Assembly (NCBI GenBank): GCA_966211965.1
Contig: CBIHON010000002.1
Location: 251,262 to 315,261 of the forward strand
Length of the DNA stretch: 64,000 nucleotides
Origin: CBIHON01 sp966211965
Lineage (GTDB): Bacteria > Pseudomonadota > Gammaproteobacteria > Burkholderiales > Burkholderiaceae_D
Reading direction: 5' to 3'
The notes beneath the pieces are model-generated. The model was not told the DNA's origin and ran no database searches. It saw only the letters and a program-made list of their open reading frames with translations. Within the stretch, counting starts at the first letter, position 1, and each line of letters starts with the position of its first letter. Shown in pieces: positions 24,934-33,944 of this stretch. The position numbers and the translations under genes were made by a program.

Positions 24934-25300
24934 TTCTGCAAGGGAATGCTGGCGCTTCAAATTAAGGTTACATGCCAAAACATGTGGCAGAGCGTTGTTG
25001 CTCAGGCTGGCGCGCGCATTTTGCGGCGCTCAAGGACCGCGTCTTCAGGTGCGTCCTGACGTCGCATGAATATGCTATCGTAGCACCCGCTTCTAGTGGA
25101 CTGTACAGACGATTCGGAAGGGAAAGATGCATGTGTGGCGTGCAGGGAAAGGCGTCAAGCACAGTGATGGCGAGCTATCACGCGCATTTGCAACGCGGCC
25201 ATGCATGTCAAACGTGCGGCAGGCACTTCCGAACCGCCTGTTGCAGTCTACTGGTGCCCTGTTTCATCAATTAAATATCATGTTCCGGCATGACAGGCCC
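24934..25300. other. Divergent intergenic region before cobT
   Basis: No gene supported. It must carry promoters for cobT (forward) and the Cdd1-like gene (reverse). I looked for the cobalamin riboswitch core (GCCACTG, GGGAA-GG and B12-box spacing) and did not find it, so this cob operon seems not to be under that control. Confidence 0.5.
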
Positions 25301-26335
25301 ATGCAGATTCCACATATCGATTCGATTCACGACAACGCATTGTCCTCGCGGCTTGAGGCCGCAATCAACAACAAGACCAAACCGCTCGGCAGTCTGGGCG
25401 TGCTGGAATCACTGGCCAGGCAAATCGGCCTGATACAAAAAACCACCGAGCCGCAATTGAACCGTCCGGCCATTCTGGTATTCGCCGGCGACCACGGCAT
25501 CGTTGCCGAAAACATCTCCGCCTATCCGCAAAGCGTGACTTGGCAGATGGTCGAAAATTTCCTGGCGCATGGCGCGGCGATCAATGTATTTGCGCGGCAA
25601 AACGGCTGCGCCCTGCATATCGTCGACGCCGGCGTGAATCATGATTTCGGCCCGCGCGCCGGATTGATCTCCAGGAAAATCGCTCGCGGCACGCGCAATT
25701 TCGCGCAAGAGCCGGCAATGAGCGCGGAACAATGTGCGCATGCCATGCGGCAGGGCATGGACCTGGTCGCCGAACTTGAAGGCAATGTCATCGGCTTCGG
25801 CGAAATGGGCATCGGCAACACCACGGCCGCGGCCGCGCTGATGCACAAGCTGACCGGCATCGCGGTAGCTGATTGCGTCGGCGCCGGCACCGGTTTGTCA
25901 GCGGCCGGCGTCGCGCATAAGCAGCAGGTGATCGAAATGGCGGTGCTGCATCATGCGGCGGCCGGCACGCCGCTGGAGATCCTGGCCGCCTTCGGCGGTT
26001 TTGAAATCGCGATGATGGCTGGCGCGATGTTGAAAGCGGCAGAGCGCCGCATGCTGCTGCTGATCGACGGCTTCATCGTCACCAGCGCACTGCTGGCGGC
26101 GGCGCGCCTGCAGCCAGCGATCCTTGACTATTGCGTGTTTTCGCATTGCTCGGACGAGAACGGTCACCGGCACATGCTGCGCGCGCTGGACGCGCGGCCC
26201 TTGCTGAACCTGGGGCTGCGCCTGGGCGAGGGCACCGGTTGCGCACTGGCTTTGCCGCTGCTGCATGCCGCAGTGAATTTCATGTGCGAGATGGCGACCT
26301 TCGAGTCGGCCCAGGTCAGCGGGAAAACCGAATAG
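25301..26335 (+). CDS. cobT: Nicotinate-nucleotide-dimethylbenzimidazole phosphoribosyltransferase CobT
   Basis: A 344-residue enzyme that activates the lower ligand of cobalamin by making alpha-ribazole phosphate from dimethylbenzimidazole and NaMN. Family signatures are 'NKTKPLGSLGVLESLARQI', 'ILVFAGDHGIVAENISAYP', 'GEMGIGNTTAAAAL' and the catalytic-glutamate loop 'LRLGEGTGCALAL'. The start is 25301 or 25280. First gene of cobT-cobS-cobC. This is the nucleotide-loop CobT, not the cobaltochelatase subunit of the same name. The dimethylbenzimidazole maker bluB is about 25 kb away. Confidence 0.95.
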   Translation: MQIPHIDSIHDNALSSRLEAAINNKTKPLGSLGVLESLARQIGLIQKTTEPQLNRPAILVFAGDHGIVAENISAYPQSVTWQMVENFLAHGAAINVFARQNGCALHIVDAGVNHDFGPRAGLISRKIARGTRNFAQEPAMSAEQCAHAMRQGMDLVAELEGNVIGFGEMGIGNTTAAAALMHKLTGIAVADCVGAGTGLSAAGVAHKQQVIEMAVLHHAAAGTPLEILAAFGGFEIAMMAGAMLKAAERRMLLLIDGFIVTSALLAAARLQPAILDYCVFSHCSDENGHRHMLRALDARPLLNLGLRLGEGTGCALALPLLHAAVNFMCEMATFESAQVSGKTE

Positions 26336-26341
26336 TCGGCG

Positions 26342-27157
26342 ATGAGCGATCCGGCGGCTATCCTGTTCAAGCGCGGCGTGCACCAGTTGCGCCTGTTCTT
26401 CATCGCGCTGCAATTTTTCACGCGCTTGCCGGTGCCGCGCTGGGTCGGATTTCAGCAACAATGGTTGCGCGAGTCTTCGCGCTACTTCGCGCTGGTCGGG
26501 ATCGTGGTGGCCGCGGTCTGCAGCGCGGTGTACGCGGTGGCGATCTGGTTCGTTCCGCAAACGGTGGCGGTGCTGCTGTCGACCATCGCCGGCATTTATC
26601 TGACCGGCGCTTTCCACGAAGACGGCTTCGCCGATGTTTGCGACGGCTTCGGCGGCGGCACCGCGCCCGAGCGCGTGCTGGAAATCATGAAGGATTCGCG
26701 CATCGGCGCCTATGGCGCAATCGGCATCGGCCTGCTGCTGGCTTTGAAATGCCTGACGCTCAGCTACTATCCGGTGCAAACCTATATCGCCGCGCTGTTC
26801 GTCGCCCATCCCTTGTCGCGCTTTGCCGCCAGCGCCTTGATCTGGCGCCTCGAATATGCAAAAGCCGAAGGCAAGGCGAAACCGCTGGCGAAGGATATGT
26901 CGACGCGCGAATTCCTGGTGGCGGCCGCCAGCGCCTTGCTGCCCATGCTGGTGCTGGCGGTGCTGGACTGGCTGTCGTGGTATGAAATCATGGTCGGCGC
27001 CATCTGCGCCGCGCTGGCCGCTGCTTACCTGAGCCGCATGTTTCTGCGGCGCATCGGCGGCTATACCGGCGATTGCCTGGGCGCGGTGCAGCAAGTGGCC
27101 GAAGTGGCGTTTTACCTTGGCCTGCTGGCTTGCATGGACAGCGGCCTTCCGGCCTGA
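26342..27157 (+). CDS. cobS: Adenosylcobinamide-GDP ribazoletransferase CobS
   Basis: A 271-residue multi-span inner-membrane enzyme that joins adenosylcobinamide-GDP to alpha-ribazole (phosphate), the final coupling step of cobalamin synthesis. The acidic loop 'GAFHEDGFADVCDGFGGG' binds metal and substrate, and 'IMKDSRIGAYGAIGIGLLL' follows. Six bases separate it from cobT. Normal length. Confidence 0.95.
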   Translation: MSDPAAILFKRGVHQLRLFFIALQFFTRLPVPRWVGFQQQWLRESSRYFALVGIVVAAVCSAVYAVAIWFVPQTVAVLLSTIAGIYLTGAFHEDGFADVCDGFGGGTAPERVLEIMKDSRIGAYGAIGIGLLLALKCLTLSYYPVQTYIAALFVAHPLSRFAASALIWRLEYAKAEGKAKPLAKDMSTREFLVAAASALLPMLVLAVLDWLSWYEIMVGAICAALAAAYLSRMFLRRIGGYTGDCLGAVQQVAEVAFYLGLLACMDSGLPA

Positions 27158-27167
27158 ACACGGGGCA

Positions 27168-27722
27168 ATGCGGCTTTACCTGATGCGCCATCCGCAGCCC
27201 CTGGTTGCGCCGGGGATATGCTACGGCAGCAGTGACCTTGAGGTCGCACCCGAACAGCAGGCGCGTGTGCTGGCCGAACGGTTGCCGGCATTGCCGCCGG
27301 GCTTGCGTTTGTACTCGAGTCCGCTGCGGCGCTGCGCCGGACTGGCGGCGGAAATCGCCGCGGCGCTCGGTGTTCCGCTCCACTACGATGCACGCCTGGC
27401 CGAGATGCATTTCGGCGCATGGGAGATGCGCGCCTGGGATGCGATTGCCCGTGCCGAGATCGATGCGTGGGCGGCGGCGACGGTGGACTATCGGCCCGGC
27501 GGCGGCGAGAGCGTGCTGCAGATGGCGCGGCGGGTGCATGCTTTTCACGAGGAACTGATGTGCTCGCAACAGGACGCGCTGCTGATTTGCCATGCCGGCA
27601 CGATCAAGATCCTGAGGGCTTGGCTGCCTGGGATTCCGCTGCGCGAAATGGCTTTGCTCGCTGCTCAAAGCCGGCAGACGGTTGCTTATGGCGAGATGGT
27701 TGTGCTTGATGTGTTCGAGTAA
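27168..27722 (+). CDS. cobC: Alpha-ribazole phosphatase CobC (histidine phosphatase family)
   Basis: A 184-residue histidine phosphatase with the phosphorylated His in 'LYLMRHPQPLVAPGICYG', 'LYSSPLRRCAGLAAEIA', 'EMHFGAWEM' and the second His in 'LLICHAGTIKIL'. It removes the 5' phosphate from alpha-ribazole phosphate or from cobalamin phosphate. Context after cobS makes the CobC role firm. Start 27168 lies 10 bases after the cobS stop. Confidence 0.92.
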   Translation: MRLYLMRHPQPLVAPGICYGSSDLEVAPEQQARVLAERLPALPPGLRLYSSPLRRCAGLAAEIAAALGVPLHYDARLAEMHFGAWEMRAWDAIARAEIDAWAAATVDYRPGGGESVLQMARRVHAFHEELMCSQQDALLICHAGTIKILRAWLPGIPLREMALLAAQSRQTVAYGEMVVLDVFE

Positions 27723-28286
27723 TTGAGCGCTCCATACGCTCTCTCCTCTTTCGTAGCGCAGACTGAGCAAACAGGATTTGATATATACCCACCGCTGTGC
27801 ACTTGTCGCAGTTGGAAATCGCGTTCAAATATTGACTAGCGCAGACGCGATGAAAAGTCCGGTTTGGTCGCGCGGTCGATCTGCTCGGCCGTATTTAGTA
27901 TCGTCCTAGTGTCCTGTTCCGTAAATTCGTTGCATAAAAGATGACGAGAATCGCGCTGATACCGCGTCAAAAATGCGCGCAAGGCCTCGGCCTTGCTGTG
28001 CTTTTTTCCTTGTCTCTGCCCGATTTCGTCACTTTTACTTTTGCTACGAAGTTACGGATCAGGACACTAGTATCGCCCGACCTGAGCGTCGGACGTGGAT
28101 CGAAACGAGAGTATTATGCACGAGTCAAAGCGTTAGTTAGAAGGCGTGTGTCTTTCAATTGATGTATTACTGGAGCGCTTGCCGCCAGTTATATACATAC
28201 GGAAAAGAAGGGGCGCGCAGATTGACGCAGATTGCCGAAGCCGCCCCGTTGTTCAAATAAATTAAATTCAGGTATTCATCATTTCG
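27723..28286. other. Gene-free region holding a MITE-like element
   Basis: This stretch of about 560 bases separates the cob operon from the CPBP gene. Apart from the inverted-repeat element at 27909-28067 I see no supported gene. Base composition is lower in GC than the neighbours. Confidence 0.6.
27909..28067. mobile_element. MITE-like element with 22-bp terminal inverted repeats and TA duplication
   Basis: Ends GTGTCCTGTTCCGTAAATTC and the complement of GTGTCCTGATCCGTAACTTC match at 20 of 22 positions. The element is 159 bp and is flanked by TA on both sides (27907-27908, 28068-28069), as expected for IS630/Tc1-type insertion. There is no transposase inside, so it would move only with help in trans. 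The internal open frame is not a gene. Confidence 0.7.
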
Positions 28287-29012
28287 ATGCAGCAGATTAC
28301 AAATTATATGCTCGCGATAACCCCGGCTTTTCTGGTGTTTGCCGCGCTGCTGCTTGTGGTTCCCCAAACGCTTTCTTTGCTGCGAATCGTTTTGCACATG
28401 TTGTTTTTCGTCTTGGCGAGAGATGCCATGACGCCTCATGGTTTTTGGCAGGTGGGGCCAGGTTCTCTGCGGTTCACGGCGCCTGAAATATCCTTGCTTT
28501 TCCTCGGGATTGCATCCGTCGCTCTTGCTGCCGGTACTTACTGCCTTGAACGAGCATCGCATGAAGGCGTGAAGAAGTGGGCCGGCAGAAGGGTACATGT
28601 TTCCATTGCTCTTGGGCTCCTGGGGGCCTTTCTGATTTCATTCATCGCCTGGATACTGAAGCGCGCGTTTAACGCACCGTCGATGCCGGCAGTCGAAACC
28701 GGTTTGCTGCCGACTATTCTTGTGTTTGCGCTCGCTGGAAATCTTTATGAGGAGATGTTGTTTCGCGGCCTTTTACAGGGGCATTTGCAAAAGCATATGA
28801 CAGCCATAAGGGCCGCGCTTGTCTCTGGGCTGCTGTTCAGCTTATGCCATTCGTTTTTGGCGACGACGGTGACGCAGGTGGGCGTACCGATTCTTGCATT
28901 TACGCTGGTTGAGGGCATCATTGCGGGCCTTGTCTGCATTCACGGCGGCGTGCTCGGCGCGACAGTCGCGCATGGGATGGCCATATTCATACTGGCTGCA
29001 GGACTCTATTGA
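28287..29012 (+). CDS. CPBP-family intramembrane metalloprotease
   Basis: A 241-residue protein with about six to eight membrane segments and the CPBP/Abi signature: 'AGNLYEEMLFRGLLQGHLQ' (EExxxR), 'SGLLFSLCHSFLA' (FxxxH-type second motif) and 'HGGVLGATVAHGMAIF' (final H). CPBP proteases include type II CAAX-type enzymes and bacteriocin self-immunity proteins. Substrate unknown. The region is less GC-rich than its surroundings and follows a mobile element, which hints at acquisition. Confidence 0.85.
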   Translation: MQQITNYMLAITPAFLVFAALLLVVPQTLSLLRIVLHMLFFVLARDAMTPHGFWQVGPGSLRFTAPEISLLFLGIASVALAAGTYCLERASHEGVKKWAGRRVHVSIALGLLGAFLISFIAWILKRAFNAPSMPAVETGLLPTILVFALAGNLYEEMLFRGLLQGHLQKHMTAIRAALVSGLLFSLCHSFLATTVTQVGVPILAFTLVEGIIAGLVCIHGGVLGATVAHGMAIFILAAGLY

Positions 29013-29156
29013 GGAATGGCGGCAGGATAGTGTTCCAGAAAAGGTGCCCTGGCTCGCCATACACTGCGCCAAATAAGCCCCCATTCTCACCTCATGGCTG
29101 CACCATAAGAAATGCCCTATGATTTCCAGCATCAAAACGGTAATGGGAGGCAACCG

Positions 29157-30083
29157 ATGGAACACTGGCCGATCTTGCAAAGATTCTGGGAAAGAGCGTT
29201 GGACCCCGGTTTTAAAGTTGATCCGAACGATGCCGTCGACAGATGGAATGAGGAGGCCAGGCTCCTGCATAACCTGGGCATTGCGATGGAAACGGCTCTC
29301 CAGTTCCTGTACTTTAAAAAGCCGGAATTGGACGTGTTCAGGCAGTGGCTGTTGGAGAACATAAAAGACAACAGCAAAAAGACGGAGTGGATTGCGGACG
29401 ATGTCTTGTCTGCGGATGACCTGGCCTTCTGGGAAGAGAATGGGTACCTGGTTTTGCGAAATGCGGTATCCAGACAACAATGTGCCGATGCGCAGAATGC
29501 GATTTGGGAATTCCTGCAAGCGACGCCTGATGATCCATCTTCCTGGTATAAACCGCACGAAGGAAAACGCGGCCTGATGGTGACGCTTTTCGATCATCCT
29601 GCGCTTGATATCAATCGGCAATCCGGACGAATCCATAAAGCCTATCGGCAGTTATATGGCACCGACGCGATTTATAGAACGCTGGACAAGGTCAGTTTCA
29701 ATCCGCCGGAACATGCGCATTTTCATTTCATGGGAAGCCCTTTGCATTGGGATGCGAGTCTTGCTTTGCCCATTCCCTTTCGTTTGCAGGGTTTGCTGTA
29801 TTTGACCGATTGCGCCGCTCACGAAGGTGCATTTCACTGCGTGCCGGGGTTCCATCATCGAATAGGCGATTGGCTGCGCTCCTTGCCCGAGGGCGCAGAT
29901 CCCAGGGAGTCGGCGTTGCGGTCGTTGAAGGCGACGCCTGTTCCCGCGAATGCAGGGGATTTCATCATCTGGCACCAGGCGCTTCCGCATTGCGCCACTC
30001 CCAATTACGGAAAATCTCCGCGCATGGTCCAGTACCTGACGTATTTGCCCGAGGCGGACGAGGAGCGAAAGGAATGGATTTAG
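29157..30083 (+). CDS. Phytanoyl-CoA dioxygenase (PhyH)-family protein
   Basis: A 308-residue Fe(II)/2-oxoglutarate oxygenase. The iron-binding HxD is in 'FMGSPLHWDASLALPIP', the distal His near 'FIIWHQALPHCATPN', and 'LPHCATPNYGKSPRMVQYL' carries the 2-oxoglutarate arginine. PhyH-type enzymes hydroxylate or halogenate small molecules; the substrate here is unknown. GGGAGG at 29145-29150 sets the start at 29157, not the earlier ATG at 29112. No partner genes are adjacent. Confidence 0.85.
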   Translation: MEHWPILQRFWERALDPGFKVDPNDAVDRWNEEARLLHNLGIAMETALQFLYFKKPELDVFRQWLLENIKDNSKKTEWIADDVLSADDLAFWEENGYLVLRNAVSRQQCADAQNAIWEFLQATPDDPSSWYKPHEGKRGLMVTLFDHPALDINRQSGRIHKAYRQLYGTDAIYRTLDKVSFNPPEHAHFHFMGSPLHWDASLALPIPFRLQGLLYLTDCAAHEGAFHCVPGFHHRIGDWLRSLPEGADPRESALRSLKATPVPANAGDFIIWHQALPHCATPNYGKSPRMVQYLTYLPEADEERKEWI

Positions 30084-30207
30084 GGTGATTGCGGGAGGGA
30101 CGCCGAGCCTGTTTCCGCTGGCTCTAGGCATGCATGTTGATGCTGGCCGCATGCGTTGAGTCGATTCCAGACACGGCCGCGCTCTGCAAACCCGTCTTTG
30201 CGCAACA

Positions 30208-30236
30208 TTGATCCTCCGTCACAATCAAGGTACACT
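30208..30236 (+). promoter_or_regulatory. Predicted sigma-70 promoter of the riboswitch-led operon
   Basis: TTGATC (30208-30213) and TACACT (30231-30236) are spaced by 17 bases and lie just ahead of the cobalamin riboswitch, with expected transcription start near 30243. Assignment is by consensus and position only. Confidence 0.6.
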
Positions 30237-30246
30237 CGCGCCTTAC

Positions 30247-30436
30247 GCGAATGGTGCCCTCCTGCTTCTCAGCCGGAGGGTGAAACGGGAAGCCGGTGAC
30301 GCGCGAGATTGCATCTCTCGTCAGTCCGGCGCAGCCCCCGCTGCTGTAGGCCTGACGAATTCGTTCAAACGCCACTGTGCAATGCATGGGAAGGCAAGGA
30401 CGGAAGAGGATGACGGCGAGCCAGAATACCGGCCAG
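30247..30436 (+). ncRNA. Cobalamin riboswitch 1 (TonB receptor / CobN-like operon)
   Basis: The conserved landmarks of the adenosylcobalamin riboswitch occur in order: GGTGC (30253), GGGTGAAACGGGAAGCCGGTGA (from 30278), CAGTCCGGCGCAGCCCCCGC, GCCACTGTG (30371), CATGGGAAGGC and the closing GAGCCAGAATACCGGCC. It precedes the TonB-dependent receptor at 30662 by about 225 bases, which is room for an expression platform. High cobalamin should lower expression of the downstream operon. Confidence 0.93.
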
Positions 30437-30661
30437 GCGCGTTGATTGATGGTGCAAAACCCGGGGAGTGGTTTTGTCCGTGCGATTCCGGTAGTTCTTG
30501 ACTGCTTCCATTTGATTGCGCTTGCCGTGGGCCTTGCTTGTGCCTGCACGCTTCGCCGGCTTCTTGCTGCGGTGGGAAATCGAGTTCCTGTCCGTCCTCG
30601 CAAACGGCCATTCTTTTTCGGCGTGTTGCTCCTGTCTTCGATTTGATTTCGGGAAAAAATA

Positions 30662-32752
30662 ATGCGTATTCGTCGTTCTCAATCTTCACTGCTGGCCGCC
30701 CTGTTGAGCGCTGCCGGCCTGGTCCATGCAGCCGGCGTCCCGACGCTGCAGGAAGTCGTCGTCACCTCCGATCGCAATGGTTTGATCGGGGTCGCCGATT
30801 CCGCCACCGAAGGCACGGTCAGCGCCAAGCAACTGGCCAACCGCCCCTTGCTGCGGCCGGCCGAAGTGATGGAAACGGTGCCCGGCATGATCGTCACCCA
30901 GCACTCCGGCGACGGCAAGGCCAATCAGTATTTCCTGCGCGGCTTCAACCTCGATCACGGCAGCGATTTCGCAACGAGCGTGATGGGCATGCCGGTCAAT
31001 GTCGCCAGCCATGCGCACGGTCAAGGCTATATGGACCTCAATTTCCTGATCCCGGAATTGGTTGCCAACGTCAAATACCGCAAGGGTGTCTATAGCGCCG
31101 AAGATGGGGATTTTGTCACCACCGGATCGGCGCGCATCGACTACCTGCGCCAACTGCCGGCGCCGTTTGCCGAGCTGACTTTGGGCACACACCAATACCG
31201 CCGGCTGCTCGCCGCGGGCAGCCGGGAAATCAACGGCTTCCAGCTACTGGGCGGACTTGAGGCGGCCGGCAATAACGGTCCCTGGGACCAGCCGGAAAAC
31301 CTGCACAAGCTCAATGCCGTGCTGCGCCTGTCCAAGGGCAATGCGGCCAACGGCTTCGCGCTCACCGCGATGGCTTACCGATCCGACTGGACCGCCACCG
31401 AACACGTGCCGGAACGCGCGATCACGAATGGTGAAATCGGGCGCTACGGCGCGCTGTCGCAAAACGACGGGGGCCGCACCCACCGCTACAGCCTGTCGGG
31501 CGAATGGGCAAAGACCGATGTCGCCGGCGCCGCCAGGTTCAACGCCTATGTGATCGATTACGGCCTGAATTATTTTGCCGCGCCGTCGGGTTTCATCAGC
31601 GGTGTGCAAGGCGACCAGCATGAGCAGGTAGACCGCCGCACCACCTGGGGCGGCCAGGCGAGCCGCTCCTGGTTTCTCGGGCCGCAGATGAAGAACACCG
31701 AACTGACCGCCGGGCTGCAGTTGCGCCAGGACCGGATCGGCACGCTCGGTTTGTACGACACGGTCGATCGCGTGCGCACCAATACGGTCCGCGAGGACAG
31801 CATTACCGAAACCGCCGGCGCCCTGTTCGTCGAAGCGCGCAGCGAATGGCAGCCCTGGCTGCGCAGCATCCTCGGCCTGCGGCATGATCGCATCAGCGCC
31901 GACGCAACGCCGACCGGCGGCCGCTTCAATATGGGCAACGGCGGCAGCGTCAGCGCCGGCCAGACCAGCCCCAAGCTCAGCCTCGTGTTCGGCCCGTTCG
32001 GCGAGCGCTCGCAGACCGAGTTCTACCTCAACAGCGGTTATGGGTTCCACAGCAATGACGTGCGCGGCGCAACCAGCACGACCAACCCGGCCGATGGTAC
32101 GCCGGCTGAAAAACTGGCCTTGTTCGCCAAGGCCAAAGGGACGGAAATCGGCATGCGCACCCAGCCGCTGCCGGGCTGGAGCAGCAGCCTGTCGCTGTGG
32201 CGCATGGAACTCGGCTCCGAGCTGGTGTTCGTCGGCGACGAAGGCGTCACCGAGGCGCGCGGCGCATCGGTGCGGCATGGCGTGGAATGGTCGAACTACA
32301 TCACACCGAACGACTGGCTGATCATCGATGGCGACATCGCCTGGTCCAAGGCCCGTTTCAAGGAGGCGGTGGAAGGTGGCGGCACCCAGGTGCCGAACGC
32401 GATCCCGCTCACTGCATCGCTCGGCATCACCGCCGACCGCGGCGGCAAATGGTTCGGCGGGTTGCGGCTGCGCTACCTGGGTTCCTATGCGCTGGAAGAA
32501 ACCGGCCTGGAAAAATCCGCGCCGCTCTGGACTGCCAATCTCAAGCTGGGTTATCGCATCGATCCGAAGATGCAGCTCAGCATCGACGTGTTGAACCTGT
32601 TTGACCGCAAGGGCAATGACATCGAGTATTGGGGCGGCGCCTGCACCCGTGCCGAACAGGGCAGCGGCGCCTGCAACGGCGGCATCGACGGCCGCCTGAT
32701 TCATCCGTTGGAACCGCGTACCTTGCGTGTCAGCTTGAGAGCCTCGTTCTGA
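30662..32752 (+). CDS. TonB-dependent outer-membrane receptor under cobalamin riboswitch
   Basis: A 696-residue outer-membrane receptor: signal peptide 'LLAALLSAAGLVHAA', a TonB-box-like 'LQEVVVTSDR', plug motif 'LLRPAEVMETVPGMIVTQHS' and 'YFLRGFNLDHGSDFATSVMG', and a beta-barrel ending in the terminal aromatic 'LRVSLRASF'. It is not closely similar to the BtuB at 38609, so it may import a different corrinoid, a metal complex or a tetrapyrrole. The operon continues with a TolQ-like channel, DUF2149 and the exported CobN-like protein. Confidence 0.9.
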   Translation: MRIRRSQSSLLAALLSAAGLVHAAGVPTLQEVVVTSDRNGLIGVADSATEGTVSAKQLANRPLLRPAEVMETVPGMIVTQHSGDGKANQYFLRGFNLDHGSDFATSVMGMPVNVASHAHGQGYMDLNFLIPELVANVKYRKGVYSAEDGDFVTTGSARIDYLRQLPAPFAELTLGTHQYRRLLAAGSREINGFQLLGGLEAAGNNGPWDQPENLHKLNAVLRLSKGNAANGFALTAMAYRSDWTATEHVPERAITNGEIGRYGALSQNDGGRTHRYSLSGEWAKTDVAGAARFNAYVIDYGLNYFAAPSGFISGVQGDQHEQVDRRTTWGGQASRSWFLGPQMKNTELTAGLQLRQDRIGTLGLYDTVDRVRTNTVREDSITETAGALFVEARSEWQPWLRSILGLRHDRISADATPTGGRFNMGNGGSVSAGQTSPKLSLVFGPFGERSQTEFYLNSGYGFHSNDVRGATSTTNPADGTPAEKLALFAKAKGTEIGMRTQPLPGWSSSLSLWRMELGSELVFVGDEGVTEARGASVRHGVEWSNYITPNDWLIIDGDIAWSKARFKEAVEGGGTQVPNAIPLTASLGITADRGGKWFGGLRLRYLGSYALEETGLEKSAPLWTANLKLGYRIDPKMQLSIDVLNLFDRKGNDIEYWGGACTRAEQGSGACNGGIDGRLIHPLEPRTLRVSLRASF

Positions 32753-33001
32753 TCGGTACTTTGGTTCAGCTTCCTTTTTTGATCTATCCAGTTTCAATGC
32801 GAGTACGGACGGCAAATCCAGGATAAAAAGCCCCTACTCCCGCGAGGGGGGAGGGAGCCTCGCCAATTTTTGCGGAGCAAACGAATTCACTGTTGCTAGT
32901 TCTTTACCTCACAGTGCCGCTGACTTTTTACTGAACATGTTCGACTGAAAATTTCTTTGTTCACAAAAAAGCAGAACAACCCTATTTTTCGAAAGAACCC
33001 A

Positions 33002-33607
33002 ATGCCCGATTTTTCCACCGATCTCGCGGTACACGCGATAGAAACCCTGCTGTATTCGATCTCGACGATGTTGTATCTGCCGGTGCTTTTGGCACTCGCC
33101 GCCCTGGTGCTCTACCTGATGATCTGCCTCGGCGGATTCGCCGCCGAATGGCGCGAGCGGCGGCGCGGCGTCCGGCCGCTGCTGGTGACGGCGGAAGCGC
33201 AGATGACGGCTGCGGTGGCGGCGGCCGACCACCAGCCGGCGCTGGATGCGCGGCTCGAATGCATCGTGCAGAAAGCCGATGCCGACGGACTGCGCCGGCT
33301 CGATGCGGTGCGCAGCGTGGTGCGGGTGGGGCCGGCATTGGGGCTGATGGGCACGCTGATTCCGATGGGTATTTCGCTGGCCGGGCTGGCCCAGGGCAAT
33401 CTGCCGAAAATGGCCGAGAGCATGACCACCGCCTTCACCGCCACCGTGGTCGGGCTGGCTTGCAGCGTGACCGCCTACCTGCTGACGTTGGCGCGCGAAC
33501 ACTGGCTGCGCATCGACGTGACCGATATCGCCTACCTTGCCGAAACGCTGCTGGCGCGCCATGCGCCGAACACGGCGTCGAATCACGCGGCCGCTGCGGG
33601 AGCCTGA
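33002..33607 (+). CDS. MotA/TolQ/ExbB proton-channel family protein
   Basis: A 201-residue inner-membrane protein with three predicted membrane helices and the family core 'VGPALGLMGTLIPMGISLAGLAQ' plus 'MTTAFTATVVGLACSVTAYLLT'. ExbB/TolQ proteins form proton-motive-force-driven stator rings. In this operon the natural partners are the DUF2149 protein one base downstream and the membrane-anchored CobN-like protein, not TonB itself. The HmuU component of Bacteroidota haem operons is, to my knowledge, of the same family. Confidence 0.88.
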   Translation: MPDFSTDLAVHAIETLLYSISTMLYLPVLLALAALVLYLMICLGGFAAEWRERRRGVRPLLVTAEAQMTAAVAAADHQPALDARLECIVQKADADGLRRLDAVRSVVRVGPALGLMGTLIPMGISLAGLAQGNLPKMAESMTTAFTATVVGLACSVTAYLLTLAREHWLRIDVTDIAYLAETLLARHAPNTASNHAAAAGA

Positions 33608-33608
33608 G

Positions 33609-33944
33609 ATGCGCTACCTGAATCGCCGCCGCGACAGCATCCGCGACAACGCCGCCGACGATCCGCTGGCCGGCGTCGCCAACCTGTTTGACGCCAGCAT
33701 CGTGTTCATCGTCGCGATGATGCTGGCCCTGTTTTCCGCCTTGAACATGATGGATTTGCTGGACCCGAAATCGGAAGTCACGATCGCCAAGAAAACCGCC
33801 GACGGCAAGGTCGAGGTCCTGAGCAAGAAGGGCGCCGAAATCAAGCTCAGCCGCGTCAGCGACACACCGCTGTCGGGCGCCGGCAAGCGTCTCGGCACCG
33901 CCTATCAACTTCCCGATGGAAAGGTCGTCTATGTTCCGGAATAA
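33609..33944 (+). CDS. DUF2149 protein, ExbD/TolR-like
   Basis: A 111-residue protein with one membrane helix near residues 29-48 ('ASIVFIVAMMLALFSALNM') preceded by an aspartate ('NLFDASIVF'). ExbD and TolR carry an essential aspartate at the same place at the start of their single helix, so this protein plausibly supplies the proton-carrying subunit of the channel made by the upstream gene. A soluble periplasmic tail follows with 'YQLPDGKVVYVPE'. Its start is one base after the previous stop; it overlaps the CobN-like gene by 14 bases. Confidence 0.85.
   Translation: MRYLNRRRDSIRDNAADDPLAGVANLFDASIVFIVAMMLALFSALNMMDLLDPKSEVTIAKKTADGKVEVLSKKGAEIKLSRVSDTPLSGAGKRLGTAYQLPDGKVVYVPE

Noticed and set aside
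24934..25300. Possible cobalamin riboswitch before cobT
   Set aside because: None of the conserved cores (GCCACTG, CCCCCGC, GGGAAGG) occurs in order.
25301..27157. cobT and cobS as AAA+ cobaltochelatase partners for the CobN-like protein
   Set aside because: Despite the shared names these encode the phosphoribosyltransferase and the ribazoletransferase of nucleotide-loop assembly, not the chelatase motor.
27941..28162. Open frame of 73 codons across the MITE-like element
   Set aside because: It crosses the right terminal repeat and ends outside the element, and the protein matches nothing recognisable.
32753..33001. Second gene between the TonB receptor and the TolQ-like gene
   Set aside because: Only short frames and a GC-rich hairpin-like stretch (CCCCTACTCCCGCGAGGGGG) are present.
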